Counted from the stretch's first letter, positions 25,144-34,115 are shown. The stretch: DNA of 64,000 bases from JAWKUK01 sp041398605 (GCA_041398605.1 JAWKUK010000010.1:124001-188000); one strand, 5' to 3'. Program-made: numbers and translations. Notes: a model not told the origin generated them from the letters alone.

Positions 25144-26468
25144 GCTGCCCTCCGTTGCTGGCCCTTCGGCAGCGAGAGCAGCGCGCCCAGGGCCACGCAC
25201 CCCTCCGTCGCGACCGTCGCGGCGGCAGCGCCGTCCATGCCATAGCGCGGCACCCACCACGCGTTCAGCGCCAGGTTCACGCCGAGGGCGGTCGCGGCGA
25301 TCACCGCGACGCGCGCCATGCGCCCGGTCGCGACGACCGCCGTCAAGAGCGGCGCGCCCACGTGCACCAGGAGGAGCGCGCCGCACAGCCAGCCGAGCGC
25401 GCCCTCCGCTTGCCGAAACTCCGGCCCAAAGGCGCCGAGCAGCGGGCCACGCAGCGGCCACACGAGCGCCGCCAAGCCGAGCCCCATCCCGCCGATCGGC
25501 ACGACGAGGCGCAGCGCCGCCGCGCGCAGCTCGCCGGTCGCATGCGCGCGCGTCAGCCACGGCAGCGCGGCGCTGCTCGCGAGCACCGCGCCCGAGATCG
25601 CGAGCGACATCACGCGCACGCCGACGTTGTAGTGCCCGACCGCCTCGTCGCCGCGGAACGCGCGCACGAAGACGTTGTCGACGTGGAAGTACGCTTGTTG
25701 CGCGAAGCCGGCGACGCCCATCGGCAAAGCCGCGCGCAGGAACGGGCGCAGCGCCGCGGTGCGGTGCGGGCCGGGCGGCAAGTGCCGCTTGCCAAACACG
25801 TGCAGCGCGACGTTGCCGAGCGAGCTGCCGAGCGCGATCGACGCGAGGTACGGCCCGGCGCCGTCGAGGCCCCGCGCGTGGGCGAAGAGGACGAGGCACA
25901 GGCTCGTCGTGACGGCCGCGGCGCGGATCAACACCGGCCCGCGCCAGCGGATCGCGTTGCGCCACGCGAGCGTTGAGACCTCGAGCGCGTGGGTCACCGG
26001 GTAGAGGCTCGCCGCTGCGATCCAGGCCGCGTCGGGCTCGCCAGCGCTGAACACGTACAGCGTCACGAGCGCAGCGCCGATGAGGCCCGTGGTGAGCCGC
26101 ACACGACGCGCCGCGCGCACGATCGGCCCGACGCTGCTCGGGTCAGCCGCGGTGCGCTGCACGGCCACTTGGCCGATGCCGAGGTCCACCGCGGCGTCGA
26201 GCACGAGGAACGCCGCGATCCAGAACGCGAAGCGCCCGAAGGCCGCGTCGTCGAGCGCCTGCGCCGCGACCCAGAGGAGCGTCACGGTGCACGCGGAGCC
26301 GTAGAGGCGCCCCGCGACCATCAGGCCAGCGCTCGACCAGATCCGGCGTGGGACCCTTTGCGCGGGCTCACCGCGCCCAGGTCCCCCAAGCTTGGGGCCC
26401 CCAGGCGTGGGGCCCCCAGGCGTGGGGACCAGAGGCGCTGCCGCCCCGAGCTCTGGGCGCGCGCTCAA
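25140..26468 (-). CDS. polysaccharide flippase (MATE/Wzx-like, MVF superfamily)
   Basis: A membrane protein of 443 residues from TTG 26468, or 394 from ATG 26321, with about 12-14 hydrophobic segments and the family pattern AFGRFAFWIAAFLVLDAAVDLGIGQV near its start. FLRAALPMGVAGFAQQAYFHVDNVFV in the middle is typical of Wzx/O-antigen flippases that move lipid-linked glycans across the membrane. TTG 26468 overlaps the isocitrate dehydrogenase stop as TTGA and keeps the basic stretch RRIWSS before the first helix. However, residues 8-20 are then Pro/Gly repeats encoded by a 15-bp minisatellite, which argues for the shorter form. It precedes the glycosyltransferase gene with a 4-base overlap. 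Confidence 0.85.
   Translation of the reverse strand: MSARPELGAAAPLVPTPGGPTPGGPKLGGPGRGEPAQRVPRRIWSSAGLMVAGRLYGSACTVTLLWVAAQALDDAAFGRFAFWIAAFLVLDAAVDLGIGQVAVQRTAADPSSVGPIVRAARRVRLTTGLIGAALVTLYVFSAGEPDAAWIAAASLYPVTHALEVSTLAWRNAIRWRGPVLIRAAAVTTSLCLVLFAHARGLDGAGPYLASIALGSSLGNVALHVFGKRHLPPGPHRTAALRPFLRAALPMGVAGFAQQAYFHVDNVFVRAFRGDEAVGHYNVGVRVMSLAISGAVLASSAALPWLTRAHATGELRAAALRLVVPIGGMGLGLAALVWPLRGPLLGAFGPEFRQAEGALGWLCGALLLVHVGAPLLTAVVATGRMARVAVIAATALGVNLALNAWWVPRYGMDGAAAATVATEGCVALGALLSLPKGQQRRAA
26380..26430. repeat. 15-bp tandem repeat near the flippase start
   Basis: Near-identical 15-base units (CTTGGGGCCCCCAGG at 26391, CGTGGGGCCCCCAGG at 26406, then a partial copy) lie just after the isocitrate dehydrogenase gene. 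If the long flippase start is used they encode PTPGGPTPGGP; otherwise they are intergenic like the other arrays here. Confidence 0.75.
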
Positions 26469-27484
26469 CGCAGGGCCGACCGCAGCCGCTCGCCGACGAC
26501 GCGCGTGAACTCGGTCGTCGACAGCTTGCCCTTGATGTCGCGGGTGCACTCGCCGTCTGCGATCGCGCCGAGGAGCGCCGCGCGCAGCGCTTCGCACTCC
26601 GCCGGGTGCCCGAGGTGCCGGATCAGGTTCGCAAACGCGAGCAGCGCCGCTGTCGGGTTCGCGAGGTCTTGGCCCGCGATGTCAGGCGCCGTGCCGCCGG
26701 CCGGATCGAACATCGCGGTGGTGATGCGCTCGTCGTCGCCGAACGCATAGTTCGCGCTGTCGCCGAGCCCGACGCTGCCGATCAGGCCGCATGCGGTGTC
26801 TGACAGGAAGTCGCCATACTCGTTCGGGCACACGATGACTGCATAGCGCTCGGGCTTCATGATGAGGCCCGCGAGCAGCGCGTCGAAGAGCTCTTGGCGG
26901 TACGCGATCGAGGGATAGTCCTCGGCGACGCGCTGCACGGTCTCTTCGAAGAGGCCGTCCGTCGCGCGCTGGATTGTGTACTTGCTGGTCGAGACGACGC
27001 TCGTGCTGCGCAACTGCGCCAGCTTGAACGCGAAGCGCGCGGCGGCGCGCGACGGACCGCGCTCGATCACGCGCAGCGAGACCGCCGTGTCGAGGCCGAT
27101 GCGGCGGCCCGGGTCGTCGTAGGTCCCGCCGGTCGCCACACGCACCACGTCGATGTCGATCTTCGACTTGAAGTTCGTCGCGAGGCCCGGGATCGTGCAC
27201 ACCGGGCGGTGGATCACCGCGAAGCGCAGCCGCTCGCGCAGGACCTTATTGGGGCTCTCGCGCGTGGTGGCGGTGGGGTACTTCAGCGCCGTCCCGACCT
27301 CTTGCACGAGCCCGACGACGTCGTCGTACAGCCCGAGGCCGCGGCGCTCGCGGTTCTCGTGGCTGAGGTCGGCCGGGATGAACTCGAGGTCGAAGGGCAG
27401 GACGTCTGCGATGGCATGGACGCTCGCCGAGAGCTCGGCGGAGATGCCATCGCCGAGCAGTTCGGCGACGCGGTGCTGCGACAT
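26465..27484 (-). CDS. isocitrate/isopropylmalate dehydrogenase family protein
   Basis: A 339-residue beta-decarboxylating dehydrogenase. The first hundred residues hold SPNKVLRERLRFAVIHRPV, with the substrate-binding Ser-Pro-Asn/Arg set. The core has CPNEYGDFLSDTACGLIGSVGL, equivalent to the conserved N-x-Y-G-D-I-x-S-D-x2-A metal-binding segment. FDPAGGTAPDIAGQDLANPTA gives the G-T-A-P-D-I/A-G signature and the cofactor loop. It should oxidise isocitrate (or a related 2-hydroxy acid) to the 2-oxo acid with NAD(P); the short length favours an NAD-type isocitrate dehydrogenase, but substrate assignment is not certain. It is the first gene of a minus-strand run followed by flippase and glycosyltransferase, an odd mix. 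Confidence 0.9.
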   Translation of the reverse strand: MSQHRVAELLGDGISAELSASVHAIADVLPFDLEFIPADLSHENRERRGLGLYDDVVGLVQEVGTALKYPTATTRESPNKVLRERLRFAVIHRPVCTIPGLATNFKSKIDIDVVRVATGGTYDDPGRRIGLDTAVSLRVIERGPSRAAARFAFKLAQLRSTSVVSTSKYTIQRATDGLFEETVQRVAEDYPSIAYRQELFDALLAGLIMKPERYAVIVCPNEYGDFLSDTACGLIGSVGLGDSANYAFGDDERITTAMFDPAGGTAPDIAGQDLANPTAALLAFANLIRHLGHPAECEALRAALLGAIADGECTRDIKGKLSTTEFTRVVGERLRSALR

Positions 27485-27617
27485 GGTCGTTGGAGGTGCG
27501 GGGCGGTGTGCGGGCGGATCTGGGCCGGCTAGGATAGTGGGCGAAGGGGGCGCGCGCTCCTTCCCTCACGCGCTTGTGCGCCACACGGCTCGCCGCGCCG
27601 GACTCCTGCTGCATTCG

Positions 27618-28235
27618 ATGCCCGCTTCCCCCCACGTCCTCAGCGACCTCGTTCTCGAGGGCGAGCACTTGCGGCTGCGGCCCTTGAGGTCGGACGACGC
27701 GGACCCGGCGTTCCCGCTGGTCTTCCGCGAAAGGCGGGTCCTCGACTGGCTCTGTTGGCAAGGGCCGGGGGACCTCGACGAGCTGCGCGAGGATTACGCG
27801 CGCTGGCGGGTCGTCACGCCGGCGGGCGCGAACTACCGCTTTGCCGTGCTGGCGCGAGCGGACGAGGAGTTCCTGGGGACGGTGTCGCTGCGGTTCGTGG
27901 ACCATCCCCATGTCGGGGACCTCGGATATTGGCTCGGGGTGCCATTCCACGGCCGCGGCTATGGGCGCGAGCTCGTGGGGTTGATGGTCCACCTCGGGTT
28001 CGAGGTGTTGCGGTCCGCCGCGCTCTCGGCCGAGGTCTTCCCTGGGAACGACGCGTCCGCCGCGATCCTGCGCCGCAATGGCTTTCGCCTTGAGCGACCG
28101 GCGCCGGCGCTGGCCGCGCCGGCGGACGCCGCTAGGCCGCCCGACCCGAGCCGGCCCCGTGACCTCTACCTGTGCATGGCGACAGATCGGCCCAAGGACG
28201 CCAAAGCGCCGACCCTCGTCCGCGCGACGTTCTGA
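27618..28235 (+). CDS. GNAT-family N-acetyltransferase
   Basis: A 205-residue protein of the RimJ/RimL type. LRLRPLRSDDADPAFPLV is the typical first strand and helix. The core runs FLGTVSLRFVD, LGYWLGVPFHGRGYGREL (the Q/R-x2-G-x-G/A acetyl-CoA loop is HGRGYG), then SAEVFPGNDASAAILRRNGF, the classic N-x2-S-x3-L-x-K/R-x-GF motif. It should transfer an acetyl group from acetyl-CoA to an amino group of a protein N-terminus or small molecule; the target is unknown. The gene diverges from the isocitrate dehydrogenase gene across 133 bases and is followed after 48 bases by the truncated haemoglobin gene. Confidence 0.92.
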   Translation: MPASPHVLSDLVLEGEHLRLRPLRSDDADPAFPLVFRERRVLDWLCWQGPGDLDELREDYARWRVVTPAGANYRFAVLARADEEFLGTVSLRFVDHPHVGDLGYWLGVPFHGRGYGRELVGLMVHLGFEVLRSAALSAEVFPGNDASAAILRRNGFRLERPAPALAAPADAARPPDPSRPRDLYLCMATDRPKDAKAPTLVRATF

Positions 28236-28283
28236 GCGTCGCGTCGGCCCCCTCGCTCCGCGCCCCTCCCAGCTCCAGCCACC

Positions 28284-28676
28284 ATGTCGGACACTCCGAT
28301 CGACCCCGTCGGGGACCTGTACGAGCGCCTCGGCGAGCCGACGATCCGCGCGCTGGTGCGCGCGTTCTACGCGGGCGTCCCCGGTGACCCGGTGCTCGGC
28401 CCGATGTACCCCGCGCGCGACCTCGCGGGCGCTGAGGCGCGGCTCGCCGACTTCCTGGTGATGCGCTTCGGAGGCCCGGCGACCTACATGGAGCAGCGCG
28501 GCCACCCGCGGCTCAGGCAGCGGCACGCGCCGTACCGGGTCGACGCTGAGGCGCGCGAGCATTGGGTGGCGCTCATGGGGGCGGCCCTCGACGCGGAGGT
28601 CACGGACGTCGAGGCCCGCGAACGGGCGCGCGAGTTCCTCGCCGACGTCGCGACGTTCTTGCGCAACGCGGAGTGA
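28284..28676 (+). CDS. group 2 truncated haemoglobin
   Basis: A 130-residue haem protein of the TrHb2 (GlbO) group. It has the signature GGPATYMEQRGHPRLRQRH, followed by PYRV, with His81 the proximal haem ligand, and Trp94 in REHWVALM matching the conserved TrpG8. Tyr29 lies where the B10 tyrosine is expected. Such proteins bind oxygen or handle nitric oxide and reactive oxygen in the cytoplasm. It is probably cotranscribed with the GNAT gene upstream and is separated by 109 bases from the next gene. Confidence 0.95.
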   Translation: MSDTPIDPVGDLYERLGEPTIRALVRAFYAGVPGDPVLGPMYPARDLAGAEARLADFLVMRFGGPATYMEQRGHPRLRQRHAPYRVDAEAREHWVALMGAALDAEVTDVEARERAREFLADVATFLRNAE

Positions 28677-28785
28677 GCTCCTCCGGGGCTTGGCGAGCGC
28701 CGCGCTTGCGCGCCCGGACCGTGGGCCCCACCCCGGACGGCGAGAGGGTGGCGCGCCTGGAGGCCCTCTGGCACTCTCCAGGGCG

Positions 28786-30792
28786 ATGAGCCGCTTTGTC
28801 TTCTTGCTCGGCGGAGCGCTGCTCGCGGCGCTCGTACTCGCACGTTGGACGTTGCCGAACGCTGTGCCTGCGCCCGCTCACCCCGTGAGTGTGCGTCAGG
28901 CGCCTCTTGCGGGCGGCGCCGCTGAGGGCTCGCGCAGCCCGGCGTCCGCGGATGAGGGCGTCCGCAACGCGGCTCGGCGCGCCGCGGAGCTTGTGTCCGT
29001 GCCGTCCCCCGCGGCGCCGGCCGCCGCGGCCGCTGCAAACGATGTCGCGTTGGGCGCCAGGCCCTCGCCCGAGGCCATGCCGCGGCCAGGCGCCCTGCGC
29101 ATCGTCGGCGTGGTCGTGAACGAGGACGGGGAGCGCGTCCCGTTGCCCGACGCGCGGGCGCACTTCATCCGTACGAGCGACAGCGGCGAGCGCGCGCGTG
29201 ACCTCGGCGAGGTCTCCGCGAGCAGCGGATCGTTCACCTTCGATGTGCCGCAACCGGGGCTCGCGCGGCTGCGCCGCGCTGGCGCGCCTCGAGGCTCCAT
29301 CGAGTGTGTCGTGAGCGCGCCGGGCTACGAGGTGAGCAGCGAGACGGTCGACGCCGCGGACGCAGTCGATGGTGTCCTCCGTGTCCAGCTCGTCGCTTGG
29401 GAGCGCGCGCTCTTGGTCCGCGGCCGCGTCGTCGCTCCTGACGGTACGCCGGTCCTCGAGGCCGATGTCCGGGTCATCGACTTTGGCAGCCTCGACCAAG
29501 AGATCGAGCTCCACGAGCTCCAGACGGACCCTGCCGGGCGCTTTCAGATGTCGCTCGACCGGCTCGGGATCGTCGACGTCGTCGCGCGCCACTCGCGGCA
29601 TGGGGTCGCCAAAGTCGAGCAGGACGGTCGCGCAGGGACCCGCCTGATCGACTTCGGCGACGTCGTGCTCAGGCCGCGCGGCGTGCTCTCGGGGACTCTC
29701 CTGGGATACGGGCGTGCTCCATTGGCGCAGCACCTGCTCTCCCTCGCGCCGCTGGACGACTCCGAGGGGCGCGCTTCGTACGACCAGGTCACCGACGACG
29801 ACGGGCGCTTTTGCTTCGCGTGCCTCGATGCCGTGCCCTATCGCCTCTATGTCAATGACGTCGACGTGGACGACGAAGCGCGCCCGATCTTCACGCCGGA
29901 CGCCGTGGGCCTCGAGGTCACCGCGCCGATCGCGAGCGCGCGCGTTCAGGTCGTCGATGGCGACGGCGTGCCTGCCGACGGCGTCGAGCTCGCCGTGCGC
30001 GCCGTGCGCCGTGTCGAGGGGGAATGGCGCGTCGGCGGCCCTGGCGACGCGGACGTTCGCCCGAGCAAGGACGAGCCCGGGCTCTATTACGTGACGTTCA
30101 GCCACCCAACGACCTACAGCCTCGCCGCAGGGACCACCATCGGCGCTGTGCGCTGGTCGGCGAAGGCGCGCATCGAGGCCGGGGCCGGGTTCCACGACGT
30201 GCGCCTTGTGCTCGCGCCCGTGGCGTCTCCACAGGTCGACATCGCCGTGGAAGCGCCGGCTGGCGAACCGGTCGCAACGTGGGAGGTCCGGTTCGTCGAG
30301 CCGGAGACGGGGATCTCAGTCAGTTGCACGTCGCGGGTCCCGCACGTGCGGCTCTCGGCAGGCAACTGGACCGCTCATGTCAAGCCGGACGGTGACTCCG
30401 ACGTGTTGCCCTTCACGCGCAGCGTGGAGGTCGCGGAGGGTACGGAGCGGATCTCGCTGCGCGGAGCCCACCTCGGGGGCCGCCTCACCGTGCGCCTCGA
30501 GGGCTCTGGGGGCCGCGCCCTGCCGACCATCGCGCGCTTACGCGCCGTGGACGGGGCTCTGAGCGAGAGCGTGCGCTTGGATGAGGGGCGCGACGTCACG
30601 CTCGCGCGCGTGCTCCCTGCAGGGGACTACGAGCTCTCCCTGGCCGAGGCGCCCCAGTTCAACGTGGTCTTCGGCCTGATCGACGGCAAGCACAGCTTGG
30701 TCGATGCCCGGGGGCCAGCGCAGGCAGCGGCGAAGTGGCTCGTCACGATTCGTGCCGGCGAGACCGCTTGGCTCCGAGTCACGGGCCCCTGA
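28786..30792 (+). CDS. membrane-anchored surface protein with carboxypeptidase-regulatory-like domains
   Basis: A 668-residue protein. Residues 3-22 (FVFLLGGALLAALVLARW) are a signal anchor, followed by an Ala/Pro/Ser-rich linker to about residue 105 and then a series of beta-sandwich units: LRIVGVVVNEDGERVPLPDA, LLVRGRVVAPDGTPVLEADV and VRVDGDG-type starts, spaced 80-100 residues apart. These resemble carboxypeptidase-regulatory-like (transthyretin-like) repeats. The layout matches the exported half of the sigma-factor fusion at 13354-16104 and the next gene, so the three are probably relatives. There is no catalytic motif. ATG 28786 is chosen because it begins the anchor; the frame is open upstream. 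Confidence 0.82.
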   Translation: MSRFVFLLGGALLAALVLARWTLPNAVPAPAHPVSVRQAPLAGGAAEGSRSPASADEGVRNAARRAAELVSVPSPAAPAAAAAANDVALGARPSPEAMPRPGALRIVGVVVNEDGERVPLPDARAHFIRTSDSGERARDLGEVSASSGSFTFDVPQPGLARLRRAGAPRGSIECVVSAPGYEVSSETVDAADAVDGVLRVQLVAWERALLVRGRVVAPDGTPVLEADVRVIDFGSLDQEIELHELQTDPAGRFQMSLDRLGIVDVVARHSRHGVAKVEQDGRAGTRLIDFGDVVLRPRGVLSGTLLGYGRAPLAQHLLSLAPLDDSEGRASYDQVTDDDGRFCFACLDAVPYRLYVNDVDVDDEARPIFTPDAVGLEVTAPIASARVQVVDGDGVPADGVELAVRAVRRVEGEWRVGGPGDADVRPSKDEPGLYYVTFSHPTTYSLAAGTTIGAVRWSAKARIEAGAGFHDVRLVLAPVASPQVDIAVEAPAGEPVATWEVRFVEPETGISVSCTSRVPHVRLSAGNWTAHVKPDGDSDVLPFTRSVEVAEGTERISLRGAHLGGRLTVRLEGSGGRALPTIARLRAVDGALSESVRLDEGRDVTLARVLPAGDYELSLAEAPQFNVVFGLIDGKHSLVDARGPAQAAAKWLVTIRAGETAWLRVTGP

Positions 30793-30913
30793 GCGTTCCC
30801 GCACGGATTGCGTGCGACGGCGCCACAGGGCACCCCCGATTGCGCGGGCTGATCCGAGTTTCAGGCTGGCGCGGGGGGGGACCCGGGGCCCATCATCGGT
30901 AGGACAACCCCCC

Positions 30914-32686
30914 ATGCCGCGCGCCCTCCTCCTCACGCTCGTTCTCGTCGCCGTCGTCGCAGGCTTGGCGGTCTATCTCGGCGCGGGTGATCCCACCCCA
31001 GCGCCCGGCGACGGCGCGGGGTCTGGTCGGGGCGGCGCAGTCGTCCCGCTGAGCCCCGGCCCCGGCGGCCCGCCGACGGCGGCGGTCTCGACGGGTGGAG
31101 ACGGGGATGGTCGGACCGAGGCCGACCTCGTCGCGCCGGACCGCGTCGCGAGCGGCGACAATGCGACGGGCGAGGCCGCGACGGACGTCGTCTTCCCGCT
31201 GCGCGTCGAGCTCTCGCTGTCGTCGCGCGCCTCCGTCCCGCGCCAGGACGACGTGATGCAGTTCCGCGCAGGCGCGGTCGCGGGCATCGAGGGCGTCGTG
31301 ACGGGGCGCGACGGCCGCCCCGTCGGGGGCGCGACCGTCGAATTTGTCGCCGGCCCGAACAAGGGCCGCGTGCTCATCACCGACGCGCGCGGGCGCTACG
31401 GCGCGAGCGACCTGTGGCAAGGGCTCAGCCATGTGCTCGTGCGCGCGAACGGGCTCGCGAGCGAGCGCCCCGTGCGGCTCGCGCGGCTGGCCCGCACGCC
31501 GCTCGCGGTCGACTTCTCTGCGACGGTCTATGTCGGCGTGACGGTGCGCGACGCGGCCGGGCGGCCGATCGAGGGCGCCGAAGTGCGCGTCGACAGCACG
31601 GTCTCGTACTCCGACCCGGACGGTCGGGCGATGTTCGCAAATGTCACGGTCGGCAAGGTCGTGACGAGCGTACGCAAGGACGGCTTTGCGCGTATCGAGC
31701 GCGAGCTCGGCCTCTCGCGCGGGACCTTCGTCGAGCCAGACGACAATGTGTACACGCTGCGCCGCGGCGCGTCGCTCGCGGTGCACGTGACGCACGCGGG
31801 AACAACTACGGTGCCCGCGCAGCTCTTCATCATGCCGGCGGGCGGCTCCGGCGGGCCGGGCGGCATGACGCTCAAGGACTTCCCCTGGCACAGCGTCTCA
31901 CCGATCGAGATCCCGCCCGGCCAGACGATCACGATCAAGGACCTCCCCGAGGACGTCGTACAGCTGCGCGTGTTTCACCCCGGCGCGCGCGCGGTGCCGG
32001 TGTCGAAGCACCAGCGGCTCACCGTGGACCAGCTCGCGCAGGTGGAGCTGACGCTCGAATCCGCGCCCGCGCTGAGCGGGACTGTGACGCGCGGCGGCCA
32101 GGTCGTCGCCAACGCGCGCGTGACGCTCGAGGCGCCTGATCGCGACTCGGTGACCACGAGCACGCTCGACAAGAAGCCGCTGTACGCGCAAGAGATCGTG
32201 CTGGCGCACGTCCCGACCGCGTTCCAAGAGACGGTGACCGATGCGCGCGGGCGGTTTCGCTTGACGGCCTACGAAGGGATCGATTCTGGGCGCTACCTCA
32301 CCGCGGAGTCACCCGACGGCCGGTGGCGCGCGGCGGCGCTGGTGCGCAAGGCAGGCGACGAGCTGAAGTTGGACCTCGTCGAGGTGCCGGCGAAGGGCGG
32401 GGCCCTGGAGCTCGAGCTGCCAGGTCGATTCCAAGGGCTGCCGGTCGAGGTGCGCGTGGACGGGCGGCCGCTCGACCCGTTTGTGCTGCGCCCGGGCGAG
32501 CCCCTCGTTGTCGATGACCTCGAGTACGGCACGTGGCGCGTCCACGCGGTTTGGGAGGAGCAGGACGTGCTCCGGCGGCAATCGTGTGACATCGGCGCCG
32601 CTATGACCAAGCTCGCGGGGACGCTCCCCGAGGGCGCGTTGCGCGGCCAGCCCGCGGACGTGCGCCGGCGCGTGCTCGGCGGGTGA
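30914..32686 (+). CDS. membrane-anchored surface protein with carboxypeptidase-regulatory-like domains
   Basis: A 590-residue protein with a signal anchor (MPRALLLTLVLVAVVAGLAV), a Gly/Pro-rich linker to about residue 65, and repeated beta-sandwich units: GIEGVVTGRDGRPVGGATVE, VGVTVRDAAGRPIEGAEVRV, and LSGTVTRGGQVVANARVTLE. Each is about 85-100 residues and typical of carboxypeptidase-regulatory-like folds. It follows the similar gene at 28786-30792 by 121 bases in the same direction, and the pair may be an old duplication. TAGGAC lies 8 bases before the ATG as a possible -10 box. No enzyme signature is present; a structural or sensing role at the cell surface is inferred. Confidence 0.83.
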   Translation: MPRALLLTLVLVAVVAGLAVYLGAGDPTPAPGDGAGSGRGGAVVPLSPGPGGPPTAAVSTGGDGDGRTEADLVAPDRVASGDNATGEAATDVVFPLRVELSLSSRASVPRQDDVMQFRAGAVAGIEGVVTGRDGRPVGGATVEFVAGPNKGRVLITDARGRYGASDLWQGLSHVLVRANGLASERPVRLARLARTPLAVDFSATVYVGVTVRDAAGRPIEGAEVRVDSTVSYSDPDGRAMFANVTVGKVVTSVRKDGFARIERELGLSRGTFVEPDDNVYTLRRGASLAVHVTHAGTTTVPAQLFIMPAGGSGGPGGMTLKDFPWHSVSPIEIPPGQTITIKDLPEDVVQLRVFHPGARAVPVSKHQRLTVDQLAQVELTLESAPALSGTVTRGGQVVANARVTLEAPDRDSVTTSTLDKKPLYAQEIVLAHVPTAFQETVTDARGRFRLTAYEGIDSGRYLTAESPDGRWRAAALVRKAGDELKLDLVEVPAKGGALELELPGRFQGLPVEVRVDGRPLDPFVLRPGEPLVVDDLEYGTWRVHAVWEEQDVLRRQSCDIGAAMTKLAGTLPEGALRGQPADVRRRVLGG

Positions 32687-32719
32687 GGTCCCTCCGGCGA
32701 CGCGCTGCGTGAGGCGCGC

Positions 32720-32725
32720 TATGGT
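32720..32725 (+). promoter_or_regulatory. putative -10 box of the Ntn-hydrolase gene
   Basis: TATGGT ends 7 bases before ATG 32733. If it is the promoter, the earlier in-frame ATG at 32721 (inside the box) cannot be the start. Confidence 0.4.
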
Positions 32726-32732
32726 GGGCCAC

Positions 32733-34079
32733 ATGATGGTGCGCTGCGCGACACGCTCGATCGGGCGTTGGTCTCCGTCCGGCTCGGTGTCCCAAGCGCT
32801 CTTGTGGTGCGCGGCGCACGCGCTCGTCGGGTCCGCCGCGGCTGCGCAGGCGCCCGCCCTCGAGGCATGGTCCTTGCCGCCGCGCGGCGGGCGGCTCGAG
32901 GTCGTCGCGGGGACGCGCGTGCTGCACGTGCGGGGCGACGAGGTCGAGCGCGGCTTTGCCGAGGGGTACCTCTGCGCGGACGAGCTGATCGAGTGCTTCA
33001 ACGAGTTCGCGCTCGGTCACGTCGTCGCGGGGCGGCCGGAGCTCTGGGACCTGCTCGTCCTGCCTGCGGTCCGGAGCCAATTCGAATTCCCCAGCGCCAC
33101 CCGCAGCTGGTCCAGGGCGGTCGCGGCCGGGGTCCGGATCGCGCGCTTGGAGCGCGGGCTTGGCCCTGCGCTCGCGCCGCTCGGGCGGGAGCTCACCGGG
33201 GCGGACGTGCTCGCGTGCGCTGCGATCCCGGACCTCGCGGGGCTCCTCTGCTCGTCGTTTGCGGCGTGGGGCGAGGCGACGGCGAGCGGCGACGTGTTCG
33301 TCGGCCGCAACCTCGACTATCCGTCGACGCCTGCGATCGAGCGCAACGCGTTCGTCCGCGTGAGCGCGCCTGAGGGCGGGCGCGCCGGCTGGATCGGCGT
33401 GGGCTGGCCGGGTTCACCGGGTTGCCTGACGGGCCTCTCGGAGCGCGGCGTATTCGTCGCGATCCATGACGTCGTCGCCGGGCCGCGCCAAGGGCGCGGG
33501 AAGTGCCTGCCGCGCGTCCTCGCGCTGGAGGAGCTGGTCGAGAGCCTGACGCCGAGCGCGGCGATCGGCGCGCTCGCCGTGAGCGCCCTGCGGCGGCATT
33601 CGTTTGCGATGGGCGGCAACGTGATGCTCGCGTACCAGCTGCCGTCGGACGCAGCGCGGGGCGCCGAGGGCACGGACGCGGATGCGGACCCGGGCGCGCG
33701 GGGCGCGTTGGTCCTAGAGCTCGACGGGCGCGGGGGCCTCGATGGGGGCGTCACCGCGCGCTCCCCTGGGTTGGGCGAGCCCTTTGTCGCATGCAGCAAC
33801 CACCACCGGCTGCGCGCAGCGGACGGGCACGCGTGCCCCCGTTATGGGGCCCTCCTCGCCGGCGCCCGCGCTGCGGTGGCCCCGAGCGGGCCCGGTCGCT
33901 TGGACCTCGCGGGCGCGTGGGCCCTCATCCGCCAGAGCGAAATGGGGATCACGCTCTATCGCTGCGTCGCGGACCTCGGCGGGCGCGCGATCGAAGTTGA
34001 GCGCAAGACGCAGGAGGGCTGGCAGCCGAGTGTCGCGCTCCGGTACCACGACGGCGAGGTCGTCGTTTCCGCGCGCTGA
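32733..34079 (+). CDS. exported Ntn-type hydrolase (peptidase C45 / acyltransferase-like)
   Basis: A 448-residue protein with a signal peptide (to about AAAAQA, residue 40). The mature part begins VVAGTRVLHVRGDEVERGFAEGYL, similar to phospholipase B-like and C45 proteins. The key feature is LLCSSFAAWGEATASGD, followed by VFVGRNLDY: Cys173 followed by Ser-Ser-Phe and then, some 20 residues on, the GRNLDY motif. This is the layout of the acyl-CoA:6-aminopenicillanate acyltransferase/choloylglycine-like Ntn hydrolases, where the Cys becomes the N-terminal nucleophile after self-cleavage. It should cleave an amide bond outside the cytoplasm; the substrate is unknown. The ATG at 32721 has a GAGG 6 bases upstream and is an alternative start. 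Confidence 0.8.
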   Translation: MMVRCATRSIGRWSPSGSVSQALLWCAAHALVGSAAAAQAPALEAWSLPPRGGRLEVVAGTRVLHVRGDEVERGFAEGYLCADELIECFNEFALGHVVAGRPELWDLLVLPAVRSQFEFPSATRSWSRAVAAGVRIARLERGLGPALAPLGRELTGADVLACAAIPDLAGLLCSSFAAWGEATASGDVFVGRNLDYPSTPAIERNAFVRVSAPEGGRAGWIGVGWPGSPGCLTGLSERGVFVAIHDVVAGPRQGRGKCLPRVLALEELVESLTPSAAIGALAVSALRRHSFAMGGNVMLAYQLPSDAARGAEGTDADADPGARGALVLELDGRGGLDGGVTARSPGLGEPFVACSNHHRLRAADGHACPRYGALLAGARAAVAPSGPGRLDLAGAWALIRQSEMGITLYRCVADLGGRAIEVERKTQEGWQPSVALRYHDGEVVVSAR

Positions 34080-34115
34080 AGCTGCCCGCGTCGCAGAACT
34101 GGGCTCGCCTCTGTT

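Noticed and set aside
28600..30195. A 531-codon minus-strand frame opposite the anchored surface protein and globin genes.
   Set aside because: A shadow crossing two well-supported plus-strand genes, without recognisable domains.
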